Source: Jiangella alba
Lineage (GTDB): Bacteria > Actinomycetota > Actinomycetes > Jiangellales > Jiangellaceae
NCBI RefSeq assembly: GCF_900106035.1
Contig: NZ_FNUC01000004.1
Span: 1,116,001-1,180,000 of the forward strand
Length of the DNA: 64,000 nucleotides
Direction of reading: 5' to 3'
The position numbers were made by a program, and so were the translations under genes. Shown here piece by piece: positions 9,152 through 17,497 of this stretch; position 1 is the stretch's first letter, and each line of letters opens with the position of its first letter. The notes below the pieces were generated by a model, which worked only from the letters and a program-made list of their open reading frames with translations, was not told where the DNA came from and searched no databases.

Positions 9152-11658
9152 GCCTCCTCCAGCGCAGCGGGTTCGGTGTTCCACGACTCCAGCAGCAGTC
9201 GCCGCGGCCCGGCGTCGTCGCGCCACTCGACGGCGAACCGGCGCCGCTCGCCGGGCAGCAGCGGCCGCGGATCGTCGTCGACGAGGGCCCAGCCGGTCGA
9301 CTCCGGCGGCCGGTCGTCGCTGAGCTGCAGGCCGATGACGGCGGGTCCGGCGGCGTGCGCGACCTCCACCGATTCGCCCCGATGTTCCACGTGGAACCAC
9401 ACCTTGGCGGGCTCGAGTTCGAGCAGCGGGGTGAGGTCGGACGCGGTCGACAGCGGCAGGCACTCCCGGTCGACGCGCCGGCCGTCGGCGTCCGACCAGG
9501 TCAGCTCCGCGAGCACGAGCGTGTCGTGCGGCGGTGTGTCGACGACGAGCCGGCCGGCCGGACGTGGCGTGCGGACGGGGTCCGTCACCGGCCACCGGTC
9601 CTCGGCCAGAACCTCGCCGGACGCGGAGAGCAGCCGGGCGGTCACTGTCCCGCCGGCTGCGCGGCCGGGCCCGGACCAGAGCCACGCCTCCACCTCGACC
9701 GGCGCGCCGCCGAAGGCCAGCCGGTCCAGCCGGGCCGTCACGCGCTCGGGCGCGAACGCCCGGGCGACCGCGTGGTACGCGGGCTTCGGTTCGCCGGCGT
9801 GGTCGACGACGGCCGTGCACCAGGCGTTCGGGTACGACTCCGCCAGCTGCCACGGCAGCACCATGCTCGACCGCGGCCACCGCCGCCGGTCCGCCTCGAC
9901 GGCGTACGCCAGCCCGCTGGCCTGCAGGAACTGACTGGCCCGGCGGAACGCGTCCGGTGTGCCGAGCCGCCCCCCGAAGCACTCCTGCACCAGCGTCGCG
10001 TTGTTCCACCAGTCGCCGAGGTGCCGGTAGACGGGGTTGTCGCGGCCGACCGGCCAGCGGTCGTCCGGCGGGACCAGTGCGGTCCACAGCCGCCGGTTCG
10101 CCATGCCCTCGACGCCGAACTCGGTGTGCGCCAGCGCGCTGCCCTCGTTGTACAGCGTGTAGTGCGCCGTGAGGCCCTGGTGCTCCCACGGCCCGTGCAC
10201 GTCGTGCCCGCCGTCGCGGAAGTGGAAGGCCGGCCCGGTCGGCGACGTCGGCAGCCATGACCGGCCCGGGTCCAGCCGCGTGACCTCCTCGCTCAGCGCC
10301 GCCAGCGCGGGGGAGCGGTCGTCCGACAGCGGGCCGGCGTCGTCCTCCAGCTCGTTGCCGCCGCCCCACAGCAGCAGCGACGGGTGGTGCGTGCGGCCCG
10401 GCACGACCGTGGCCGCTTCGGCCCGCAGGTGATCGACGAACGCCGGGTCCGCCGCTGGCGCGCTCTGCATCCCGGAGCTGGACTGGGAGAACTCCTGCCA
10501 GACGAACAGCCCGGCGCGGTCGCACGCGGCATAGAACGACGGGGTCTCGATCAGCCCGCCGCCCCAGACCCGCAGCAGCCGCGCCCCGGACCGGCGGGCC
10601 AGCTCGACCAGGTGCTCGACCTTCGCGTCGGTGATCTCGCCGTACAGCGCGTCGGCGGGCGCCCAGTTCCAGCCGGTCAGCTCGACGCGGCGGCCGTTGA
10701 CGACCGCGGTATAGGGCAGCGCGCCGGACGGCGCACCGTCGTTCGGCGTCAGTACGGCATGCCGGAACCCGGTGACCACCCGACGCGACGCGTCGCCGGC
10801 CCGCACGATCACCTCGTACAGCGGCTGCTCACCGAGCCCGCTCGGCCACCACAGCGCCGGGTCCGGCACGTCGATGGCACCGCCGAGAGCGCCGGACGCG
10901 TCGACGGGCAGCGGCCCGGCCGCCACCAGCGCACCGTCGCGCCGGACCTCCACCGCGGCCGACGTCGACCCCGTCACGACGCCGGACACGACCACCGTCG
11001 CCGCCGCCGGGTCCGCGGACACCACGGGCCGCACCGACACCTCCTCCAGGTGCGCGGCACCGATCTCCAGCCGCACGCCGCGCCAGATGCCCTGGTGCAC
11101 CAGCCGCGGGCAGAAGTCCCAGCCGTAACCCATCCGCGGCGCGTGCACCCGGACCCGCTCGGTCCGGCCGACCTGCGGCTGCGTCGTCGGCGCCGGCTCG
11201 ACCACGACGGCCAGCCGGTGCGAGCCGCCGTCCGCCACCAGCGCCGTCACGTCGAACCGGGCGGCTCGGTACAGCCCGTCGACGCGGCCCACCCGGACGC
11301 CGTCCACGTACACCGTCCCGCCCGGGTCGACGCCGTCCAAGCACAGCACCGCCCGCTCGCCGTCCGCCAGGGCCGCAGCGGCGAACGTCCGCCGGTACAC
11401 CCACGACCGCGTGCTCACCCACTCCGCGGCCCGCGAGTTCCGGCCCACGTACGGCGACGGCAGCTCGCCGGCCCGGACCAGGTCGCCGATCACCGCGCCC
11501 GGCACTCGAGCCGGCAGCCAGCCCGGCGCCAGCGCGGCCGCGCCGGCCACGGCGCCCGCGTTGTTGCGCGCCGTGACCGGCTGGTCCACGAACCACTGCC
11601 AGGTGTCGCCGAGCGCCTCCCGCACCGACCACGAACCGCCGAGGTCGACCGTCGTCAC
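9148..11658 (-). CDS. GH2 beta-mannosidase-like glycosidase
   Basis: 836 residues with the GH2 order: jelly-roll sugar-binding domain, Ig-like domain (PALWWPSGLGEQPLYEV), TIM barrel, C-terminal Ig-like domains. The acid/base is in LWGGGNELED (Glu at about 434) and the nucleophile in TEFGVEG (about 513). The motifs RVWGGGLIE and NWAPADALY are typical of the beta-mannosidase branch. The GTG at 11658 forms GTGA with the permease stop. Likely splits beta-mannosides in the cytoplasm; the mannose preference is inferred from family resemblance. Confidence 0.88.
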   Translation of the reverse strand: MTTVDLGGSWSVREALGDTWQWFVDQPVTARNNAGAVAGAAALAPGWLPARVPGAVIGDLVRAGELPSPYVGRNSRAAEWVSTRSWVYRRTFAAAALADGERAVLCLDGVDPGGTVYVDGVRVGRVDGLYRAARFDVTALVADGGSHRLAVVVEPAPTTQPQVGRTERVRVHAPRMGYGWDFCPRLVHQGIWRGVRLEIGAAHLEEVSVRPVVSADPAAATVVVSGVVTGSTSAAVEVRRDGALVAAGPLPVDASGALGGAIDVPDPALWWPSGLGEQPLYEVIVRAGDASRRVVTGFRHAVLTPNDGAPSGALPYTAVVNGRRVELTGWNWAPADALYGEITDAKVEHLVELARRSGARLLRVWGGGLIETPSFYAACDRAGLFVWQEFSQSSSGMQSAPAADPAFVDHLRAEAATVVPGRTHHPSLLLWGGGNELEDDAGPLSDDRSPALAALSEEVTRLDPGRSWLPTSPTGPAFHFRDGGHDVHGPWEHQGLTAHYTLYNEGSALAHTEFGVEGMANRRLWTALVPPDDRWPVGRDNPVYRHLGDWWNNATLVQECFGGRLGTPDAFRRASQFLQASGLAYAVEADRRRWPRSSMVLPWQLAESYPNAWCTAVVDHAGEPKPAYHAVARAFAPERVTARLDRLAFGGAPVEVEAWLWSGPGRAAGGTVTARLLSASGEVLAEDRWPVTDPVRTPRPAGRLVVDTPPHDTLVLAELTWSDADGRRVDRECLPLSTASDLTPLLELEPAKVWFHVEHRGESVEVAHAAGPAVIGLQLSDDRPPESTGWALVDDDPRPLLPGERRRFAVEWRDDAGPRRLLLESWNTEPAALEEA

Positions 11659-12554
11659 CCCTTGCTGCCGGTCGTCGCGATGCCCTGAACGAAGTGCCGC
11701 TGACCGAGGAAGAACAGGATGATCATCGGGATCGTCGTGATGACGCTCGCGGTGACCACGATCTCCCAGTGCCACTCACCGCCGAAGCCGTACTGGTCCA
11801 GCAGCGCCTTCAGACCGCGCGGCACGGTGAAGTTGTCGCTGTCGCGCAGGTAGATCAGTGGCCGCATGAGGTCCGTCCACGCCGCCTGGAACTCGAAGAT
11901 CAGCGTGATGATCAGGGCCGGTTTGCACAGCGGCATCGCGATGCGGGTGAAGATCCGCCAGTTGTTCGCGCCGTCGATCTTCGCCGCGTCGAAGAGCTCC
12001 CGTGGCAACCCGAGGAAGAACTGTCTGAGCAGGAAGATGTAGAACGCGCTGCCGAACAGGTTCTGCGCCCACAGCGGCGTGAGCGTGTCGACCATGCCGA
12101 GGCTGTTCCAGATGAGGAACTGCGGGATCATCGTCACAGCGCCGGGCAGCATCATGGTCGCCAGCACGATGCCGAACAGGAAGTTGCGGCCGCGGAACCG
12201 GAAGTACGAGAACCCCCACGCGACCATCGCGCTGCTGATCGTCACCGTCACCGCGGCCAGCACCGTCACCAGGACGGTGTTCCACAACCACAGCGCCATC
12301 GGCGCCTCGTGCCAGACGTCCAGGTAGTTCTGGAAGGTGAACGTCTCCGGGAAGAGCTTGTTGTCGAAGACCTCGCCGCGTGGCTTGAACGACGCGCTGA
12401 GCAGCCAGATGAACGGGTAGATGAAGACCAGCGTGGCCAGGATCAGCGCCGTCCAGATCAGCGCCTTGACCGGCGTGATCCGGCGGCGGCGCCGGGCCGG
12501 CTTCCGGGCGGTCTCCGGCTCGGCCGGTGCGTCGAGCCGCGTGTCTGCCGTCAT
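11655..12554 (-). CDS. Carbohydrate ABC transporter permease, MalG type
   Basis: 299 residues: an Arg-rich N-terminal tail, then six expected membrane segments beginning ALIWTALILATLVFIYPFIW. The EAA loop that docks the ATPase is at ELFDAAKIDGANNWRIF. It follows the MalF-type permease with an ATGA overlap. No ATPase gene is in this operon, so a shared MsiK-like ATPase encoded elsewhere is expected, as is usual in actinobacteria. Confidence 0.94.
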   Translation of the reverse strand: MTADTRLDAPAEPETARKPARRRRRITPVKALIWTALILATLVFIYPFIWLLSASFKPRGEVFDNKLFPETFTFQNYLDVWHEAPMALWLWNTVLVTVLAAVTVTISSAMVAWGFSYFRFRGRNFLFGIVLATMMLPGAVTMIPQFLIWNSLGMVDTLTPLWAQNLFGSAFYIFLLRQFFLGLPRELFDAAKIDGANNWRIFTRIAMPLCKPALIITLIFEFQAAWTDLMRPLIYLRDSDNFTVPRGLKALLDQYGFGGEWHWEIVVTASVITTIPMIILFFLGQRHFVQGIATTGSKG

Positions 12555-13513
12555 CGCTGCTCACCCTCGTAGTAGACGAACCGCCGGCTGACCTTGATCT
12601 GGATCGCGGTGAAGATCATGATGATCACGAACAGCAGCCAGGCCATCGCCGAGGCGTAGCCCATGTTCAGGAACTCGAACGCCTGGCGGAACAGGTAGAT
12701 CACGTAGAACAGCGCCGCGTCGTTGCTGTAGGTCGTGTTGCCCGACCCGAAGAACGCCGTATACGCCTCGGTGAAGGTCTGGAACCCGGCGATGGTGTTG
12801 ACGATGAAGATGAAGAACAGCGCGCCGCTGATCATCGGGACGGTGATCTTCCGGGTCTGCTGCCACCAGCCGGCGCCGTCGACCTTCGCGGAGTCGTAGA
12901 GCTCCTGCGGCACGTTGCGCAGCGCCGCCAGCAGGATGATCACCGACGACCCGACCGACCACAGGCTCATCAGGATCAGGCCGGGCTTCACCCAGTTCGG
13001 GTCCGTCGTCCACGCCGGCCCGTCGATGCCGAACCAGCCGAGCACCCCGTTGATCATCCCCTCCTGCCCGTTGAACAGCAGCAGGAGCAGGATCCCGACG
13101 GCAACCGGCGGCGTCATCTTCGGCAGGAAGAACGCCGTGCGGAAGAACCCGGACGCCCGCCCGGCCTTGTCCAGCAGCAGTGCGAGCGCCAGCGACACCA
13201 CGCAGTACAGCGGCACCTGGATGACCGTGAAGATGAACGTGTTCCACAGCGCCGTCCTGATCTTCGGGTCGCGGAACAGCTCCTCGTAGTTCTCCAGCCC
13301 GACGAAGTTCGGGCTGTTGATCACGTCGTAGTCGGTCAGCGACAGATAGCCGCTGTAGATGATCGGCCACAGCGTGAAGATCAGGAACCCGACGATCCAC
13401 GGGCTGATGAACAGCAGCGCCGCACGCGTCTCCCGCCGGCGGCTGATGCGGCGTGCCCGGGCCGCTCGGTCGTCACCGAGCGGCCCGGACGCGTTGACCT
13501 GCGTGGACGCCAA
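12551..13513 (-). CDS. Carbohydrate ABC transporter permease, MalF type
   Basis: 320 residues with six predicted membrane helices and an EAA loop (ELYDSAKVDGAGWWQQT). It starts four bases after the binding-protein gene ends and overlaps the next permease by four bases. With 11655-12554 it forms the membrane channel for the sugar bound by the lipoprotein. Confidence 0.94.
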   Translation of the reverse strand: MASTQVNASGPLGDDRAARARRISRRRETRAALLFISPWIVGFLIFTLWPIIYSGYLSLTDYDVINSPNFVGLENYEELFRDPKIRTALWNTFIFTVIQVPLYCVVSLALALLLDKAGRASGFFRTAFFLPKMTPPVAVGILLLLLFNGQEGMINGVLGWFGIDGPAWTTDPNWVKPGLILMSLWSVGSSVIILLAALRNVPQELYDSAKVDGAGWWQQTRKITVPMISGALFFIFIVNTIAGFQTFTEAYTAFFGSGNTTYSNDAALFYVIYLFRQAFEFLNMGYASAMAWLLFVIIMIFTAIQIKVSRRFVYYEGEQR

Positions 13514-13517
13514 GGCG

Positions 13518-14924
13518 TCAGCCCTCTTCCCGCTCGTCCCAGGTCGACCACGCCTCGTCCAGCACCTTCTGTGCTTCGTCCTGGGCCTGGGCCAGGGCGT
13601 CCGCGGGCTCCTGCTGCCCGTTGAGGACGCGGTTGACGGCGTCCTGCCAGGCGGTCTTGAACTCCGCGTCGGCCGGGTTGGCCGGCAGCGTGAACGTGTG
13701 GTCGTTGGCGTCGTAGGTGGCCTGGACCGCCGCGTCCCACTTGGCGTCGCCGCTGGGCGTGACGAACTGGTCCTGGATCTGCTGGTCCGCCTCTGCGTTG
13801 CCGGTGAGCAGGCCGGTGAACGGCTTGCCCTCGGCCTCGCGCAGATCGACGCGGGCCTGTGCGGCGGCGATCCAGCTGTCGGTCTCGGTCATCGTCTTGA
13901 TGAACCGGCAGGCCGCCTCGGGGTTCTCGCTGCCCTTCGGGATCGCCCACGCCGAGCCCGACGCGTACGCCAGCGGCTCGCCCTCGCGGTCACGGACGGT
14001 GTCGAAGGCCATCGGCGCGTCCGGCGAGACGTCGTTGAGCACGTTGACGTACCACTGCTCCATCGGCATCGCACCGAGCACGTTGGTGGCGAACTGGTTG
14101 CCCGCGCCGAAGAAGTCGGCGGAGTCGCGGTACGCCTTCACCGTGCCGAAGCCGCCCTGGGCGTCGTAGATGCCGACGGCCCACTCCAGCGCCTCGACCA
14201 CCTTCGGGTCGTCCAGCTGTGCCGTCCGGCCGTCCTCGGAGAGCAGGTCGGCGCCGTTGGCCCTGGCCCACAGCGGCAGGAACTCGGGCAGCTTGCTGTC
14301 GTAGCCGATGACGGACAGCGAACCGCCGCTGCCGACGTACATCGCCTGGTTGGCGGCGGTGATCGCGTCCCAGTCCGAGCCGTTGACGTCGTCGAGCGTC
14401 AGGCCGGCGGCGGCCAGCAGATCGGCGTTGGCCTGGGTGATCTGCACCTGGTTGAACTCCGGAATGCCGTAGATGCTGCCGTCGAAGGTCACCTGGTTCA
14501 GCGCCGGCTCGCGGTAGATGGAGGTGTCGATGCCCTCGCCGTCGATGCATGCGTCGAGCGGGATGATCGCGCCGCGGGAGGCGAAGGTGCCGATCTGGTC
14601 GCGGTTCGCGTAGACCAGCTCCGGTGGCTCGCCGCTGGCGATGGCCGACAGGAACTGCTGAATGTCGAGGTCGCCCTCGATCAGCTTGACCGTCGCCGGA
14701 GCGATGGCCGCGTTGGCGAGGTCGACGCGGGTCTGGCCGATCTCGTCGCCGGCGCCGAACCCCATGACGTCGAGCTCACCGCTCAGTTCCGCTTCGGGGT
14801 CGAACGTGGTGCCGCTGCCACCGGTCTCGTCGTCGGACGAGTCGCTGGTGCCCTGAGCGCACCCGGCGAACACCAGGCCGGCCGTCAGCGCCAGTGCGCT
14901 CCACCTGACGGCTGCTGTCTTCAT
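13518..14924 (-). CDS. Extracellular sugar-binding lipoprotein (family 1)
   Basis: 468 residues. The N-terminus is a lipoprotein signal (basic MKTAAVR, hydrophobic core, lipobox FAGC), followed by a Ser/Asp-rich linker and a family 1 solute-binding fold. ATG 14924 has a GGAGGAC ribosome site. It is the first gene of the operon and delivers substrate to the two permeases downstream. The ligand is probably an oligosaccharide matched to the GH2/GH1/GH36-like enzymes that follow. Confidence 0.93.
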   Translation of the reverse strand: MKTAAVRWSALALTAGLVFAGCAQGTSDSSDDETGGSGTTFDPEAELSGELDVMGFGAGDEIGQTRVDLANAAIAPATVKLIEGDLDIQQFLSAIASGEPPELVYANRDQIGTFASRGAIIPLDACIDGEGIDTSIYREPALNQVTFDGSIYGIPEFNQVQITQANADLLAAAGLTLDDVNGSDWDAITAANQAMYVGSGGSLSVIGYDSKLPEFLPLWARANGADLLSEDGRTAQLDDPKVVEALEWAVGIYDAQGGFGTVKAYRDSADFFGAGNQFATNVLGAMPMEQWYVNVLNDVSPDAPMAFDTVRDREGEPLAYASGSAWAIPKGSENPEAACRFIKTMTETDSWIAAAQARVDLREAEGKPFTGLLTGNAEADQQIQDQFVTPSGDAKWDAAVQATYDANDHTFTLPANPADAEFKTAWQDAVNRVLNGQQEPADALAQAQDEAQKVLDEAWSTWDEREEG

Positions 14925-15066
14925 GGACCGTCCTCCACTCCAGAGGGAGGCGCCGGCGAGCGGCGCCCGAACGTCTGCAGCGACGTCCAGGAGGGAGCGT
15001 CGCGTTGTCCGCAGGTACGCGCCGTTCCGGCCTGATGCCGGAAGACGGCTGGCTCCGCGCCCGATG

Positions 15067-15080
15067 TGGCATCGTTGCCA
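15067..15080 (-). promoter_or_regulatory. LacI-family operator over the sugar operon
   Basis: On the minus strand the site reads TGGCAACGATGCCA, matching the LacI/GalR family pattern TGGNANCGNTNCCA. It lies just downstream of the promoter's -10 box, about at the expected transcription start, so a bound repressor would block initiation. Confidence 0.75.
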
Positions 15081-15086
15081 TGTGAG

Positions 15087-15115
15087 AACGTACCCACACT
15101 CGTCCATGCCGTCAA
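15087..15115 (-). promoter_or_regulatory. Promoter of the sugar ABC/glycosidase operon
   Basis: On the minus strand a -35 TTGACG (15115-15110) and a -10 TACGTT (15092-15087) are separated by exactly 17 bases. The arrangement is that of a housekeeping sigma promoter. About 155 bases of leader precede the lipoprotein start at 14924. Confidence 0.72.
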
Positions 15116-15159
15116 CGGCTCTGGCTTAACGAAACGGATACGCACGGTTCCTCCGCAGG

Positions 15160-15783
15160 TCAGGCCGGTGTCGTCAGCGCGACGAGGCGGCGCGCCGCCA
15201 GCTCTGGCGACGTGAGCACCGGGGTCGCCGTGACGCCCACCTGTGTCGCCGCGGCGGCCATCGACGCCTGCGCCAGGACGACGACGTCGACGCGTCCGTC
15301 CCACCGCCGGATCGCCGCCTCCGTGGTCCCGGGCCCGTCCACCAGTTCGGCCTCGACGGTGACGGTGCGGCCGGCCTGGTGCGCGCTGCGGTGCAGCAGC
15401 CGCTCGGTCGGGCCGAGCGTCGAGTCGACCGTCGCGAGGACGGCGACCCGGCCGCCGTCGCCGGCCAGCTCGACGGCGCGGTCGGCCATCCCCTGGTCGA
15501 CCCGCAGCACCGGGAGGTCCGGCTCCGGCACCTGCTCGGTCGCCTCGCCCAGCGTCGAGCAGGTCACGAGGACGCCCGCGACGCCGCGGCCACGCAGGTG
15601 GGCGACGTGCGCGGCGAGCCGCTCGACGACCTCGGGACCGACACCGCCGGCCAGCGCAGTCCGGAGCAACCACGGGTCGACGACGTGAATCGGCTCGACG
15701 TCCGCCGGCGCCGCCTCCGTCACGAGGTCGTGGAACGTCGCCGCCAGCGCCGGGACGGTGTGGACCAGCCCGAGCCGGGTCAC
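15160..15783 (-). CDS. Asp/Glu/hydantoin racemase family protein
   Basis: 207 residues. The half-site motif VTCSTLGE carries the first catalytic cysteine; the equivalent second site (VVLAQASMA) has Ala/Ser instead of Cys. A one-cysteine enzyme may be a decarboxylase- or isomerase-like member rather than a racemase. The GTG at 15783 overlaps the aldolase stop (GTGA), so the two are co-translated. The substrate is probably a small acid linked to the neighbouring acid-sugar genes (inference). Confidence 0.7.
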   Translation of the reverse strand: MTRLGLVHTVPALAATFHDLVTEAAPADVEPIHVVDPWLLRTALAGGVGPEVVERLAAHVAHLRGRGVAGVLVTCSTLGEATEQVPEPDLPVLRVDQGMADRAVELAGDGGRVAVLATVDSTLGPTERLLHRSAHQAGRTVTVEAELVDGPGTTEAAIRRWDGRVDVVVLAQASMAAAATQVGVTATPVLTSPELAARRLVALTTPA

Positions 15784-16664
15784 GCCGTCCACCAGGGCGT
15801 CGCGTGCTCGTCGACGATCTCGGTGAGCCGCCGCAGCCGGGGCGCCGAGCGCGCCGCCAGTTCCGTCAGCGGGCCGCCGACCACGTCGCTCCACAGCGCC
15901 CGGCCGGCCAGGAACCCGGAAGCGCCGGCCCGGCAGGCGGCCTCGACCGCGGCAGCGAAGCGGTCCTGCCGCACGCCCTGCGACAGCACCACCCACGGCC
16001 CGGTGACGGCGTCGTCGAGCGCCCGGCAGGCGTCCAGCAGCGTGGCCGGATCACCCTCGCCGGCGCTCGGCACCTGCGCCTTGTACAGGCTCGGGCCCAG
16101 CGGCGACAACTCGCGGGCGGCTTCGGCGATCGCCGCGTTCAGGTCCCACGTGCCGCGGTCGAGCTCGGCCGGGGTGGCCCGCACGACCGGTTCCAGGACG
16201 GACAGCACGCCGCGCTTCCGGGCCCGTTCGACGAACTCCTGCGCCAGCGCCACGCGCCGCTCGCGCAGCTCGTCCCGGCGCCAGATGACCAGCAGCTTCA
16301 CGGCGGCGACGCCGTCCAGGTCGCTGCCCTCGCCGACGAACCCGGGGTCGAGCGCGGTCTCCTCGACCGGCCCGCCGTCCTCCTGCGTCAGGTCGTCGAC
16401 GGCGAGGATCAGCCCGCAGCCGTCCGGCAGCAGCTGGCTGCCGCGCAGCTGGTCGAAACCGTAGCGGCGGTCGATCAGGAAGCCCGACGCCAGCGGACCG
16501 AGCTCGCGCGCGACCGCCAGCTTGAACGCCGTCAGCACGTCGTCATGCGGCCGCCCGGCGCCCGCGTCGTCGAACATCGTGCGCAGGCTCTCGCGCTGAT
16601 CCATCGCGACCATGGCGAGACCGCCGCCGGGCCGGGCCAGCGCGTCGAGAGTGGGTGGGGTCAT
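15780..16664 (-). CDS. Class I aldolase, LacD/YihT-like
   Basis: 294 residues. AMVAMDQRESLRTM near the N-terminus and the Lys in AVKLLVIW (about residue 122, the expected Schiff-base lysine) match the family of tagatose-1,6-bisphosphate and sulfofructose-phosphate aldolases. YKAQVPS and FLAGRALW are further family motifs. It faces the DeoR regulator gene and is followed by the racemase-like gene. The exact sugar phosphate is unknown. Confidence 0.8.
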   Translation of the reverse strand: MTPPTLDALARPGGGLAMVAMDQRESLRTMFDDAGAGRPHDDVLTAFKLAVARELGPLASGFLIDRRYGFDQLRGSQLLPDGCGLILAVDDLTQEDGGPVEETALDPGFVGEGSDLDGVAAVKLLVIWRRDELRERRVALAQEFVERARKRGVLSVLEPVVRATPAELDRGTWDLNAAIAEAARELSPLGPSLYKAQVPSAGEGDPATLLDACRALDDAVTGPWVVLSQGVRQDRFAAAVEAACRAGASGFLAGRALWSDVVGGPLTELAARSAPRLRRLTEIVDEHATPWWTA

Positions 16665-16672
16665 GCACTGAG

Positions 16673-16692
16673 TTTGTTCGAACTCTCACAAA
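16673..16692. promoter_or_regulatory. Candidate operator in the aldolase/DeoR divergent gap
   Basis: An interrupted inverted repeat, TTTGT and ACAAA, sits 10 bases apart around GTTCGAAC, next to the aldolase start and 58 bases before the DeoR start. It is the only clear symmetry in the 86-base gap. Assignment to the DeoR protein is by position only. Confidence 0.4.
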
Positions 16693-16750
16693 TTATGCAA
16701 GGAGTGTTGGATCCTTGACATTCGGTGCGGCGGACGGGTTGGCTGGGGGC

Positions 16751-17497
16751 GTGCGCTACACCGACGCGCCGCGCCGTCGCGACGAGCTGCTGCGACGCCT
16801 GCGGACGACCGGCTACCTGTCCGCGGCCCACGCGGCGGCCGACCTGGACGTCTCGGAGATGACGATCCGGCGCGACCTGCGGCAGCTCGAGGTCGACGGG
16901 GTCGCCGTGCGGGTCACCGGCGGCGCGCGGCTGCCCGACGGCGACGGTGTGCCGTTCGAGCTGCGCGCGGACCGCTCCGCCGCGGGGAAGGCCGCGGTGG
17001 CCCGGGCGGTGGCGAAGCTGCTGCCGGACGGTGCGACGGTGGCGCTGGACTCCGGAACGACGGTCGCCCGGCTGGCCGAGCTACTGCCCGCCGGGCTCAC
17101 CGTCGTCACGCATTCAGTGCCGGTCGTGACGGTGTGCGCGGCGCGGCCGGACCTGCGGCTGATCGGGCTCGGCGGGGTCTTCAACCCGGCGACACGGTCG
17201 TTCGGCGGGCCGGCGGTGCGTGCCGCGTTGTCGGACATCGTGGTGGACGTCGCTGTGCTGTCGGCGACCGCAGTCGGGCCGTCCGGCGTGTTCTGCGCCG
17301 ACCCGTACGACGCCGAGACGAAGCGTGCGCTGGCCGCGGCGGCGCGGTCGGTCGTCGTGGCGGCCGACGGGTCCAAGCTGGCGGCGCGGGCGCCGATCCG
17401 GTTCGCGTCCTTGGAATCCGTGTCGACGCTGGTCACCGACGCGTCCGCGGATGTCGCGGCGGTCCGGGCTGCGGGGGCGCGGGTGATCCAGGCGTGA
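16751..17497 (+). CDS. DeoR-family transcriptional regulator
   Basis: 248 residues with an N-terminal helix-turn-helix (DLDVSEMTIRRDLRQLEVDG, about 28-47) and a C-terminal sugar-phosphate-sensing domain (LDSGTTVARLAELL, VVVAADGSKL). The GTG at 16751 was chosen over upstream in-frame codons because RYTDAPRRRDELL begins the family alignment. It overlaps otnK (GTGA). It likely controls both its own operon and the divergent aldolase operon. Confidence 0.9.
   Translation: MRYTDAPRRRDELLRRLRTTGYLSAAHAAADLDVSEMTIRRDLRQLEVDGVAVRVTGGARLPDGDGVPFELRADRSAAGKAAVARAVAKLLPDGATVALDSGTTVARLAELLPAGLTVVTHSVPVVTVCAARPDLRLIGLGGVFNPATRSFGGPAVRAALSDIVVDVAVLSATAVGPSGVFCADPYDAETKRALAAAARSVVVAADGSKLAARAPIRFASLESVSTLVTDASADVAAVRAAGARVIQA

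Noticed and set aside
12527-13624. Plus-strand open frame opposite the MalF-type permease
   Set aside because: Gln/Arg/Asp-rich shadow frame with no recognisable protein; the minus-strand permease is certain.
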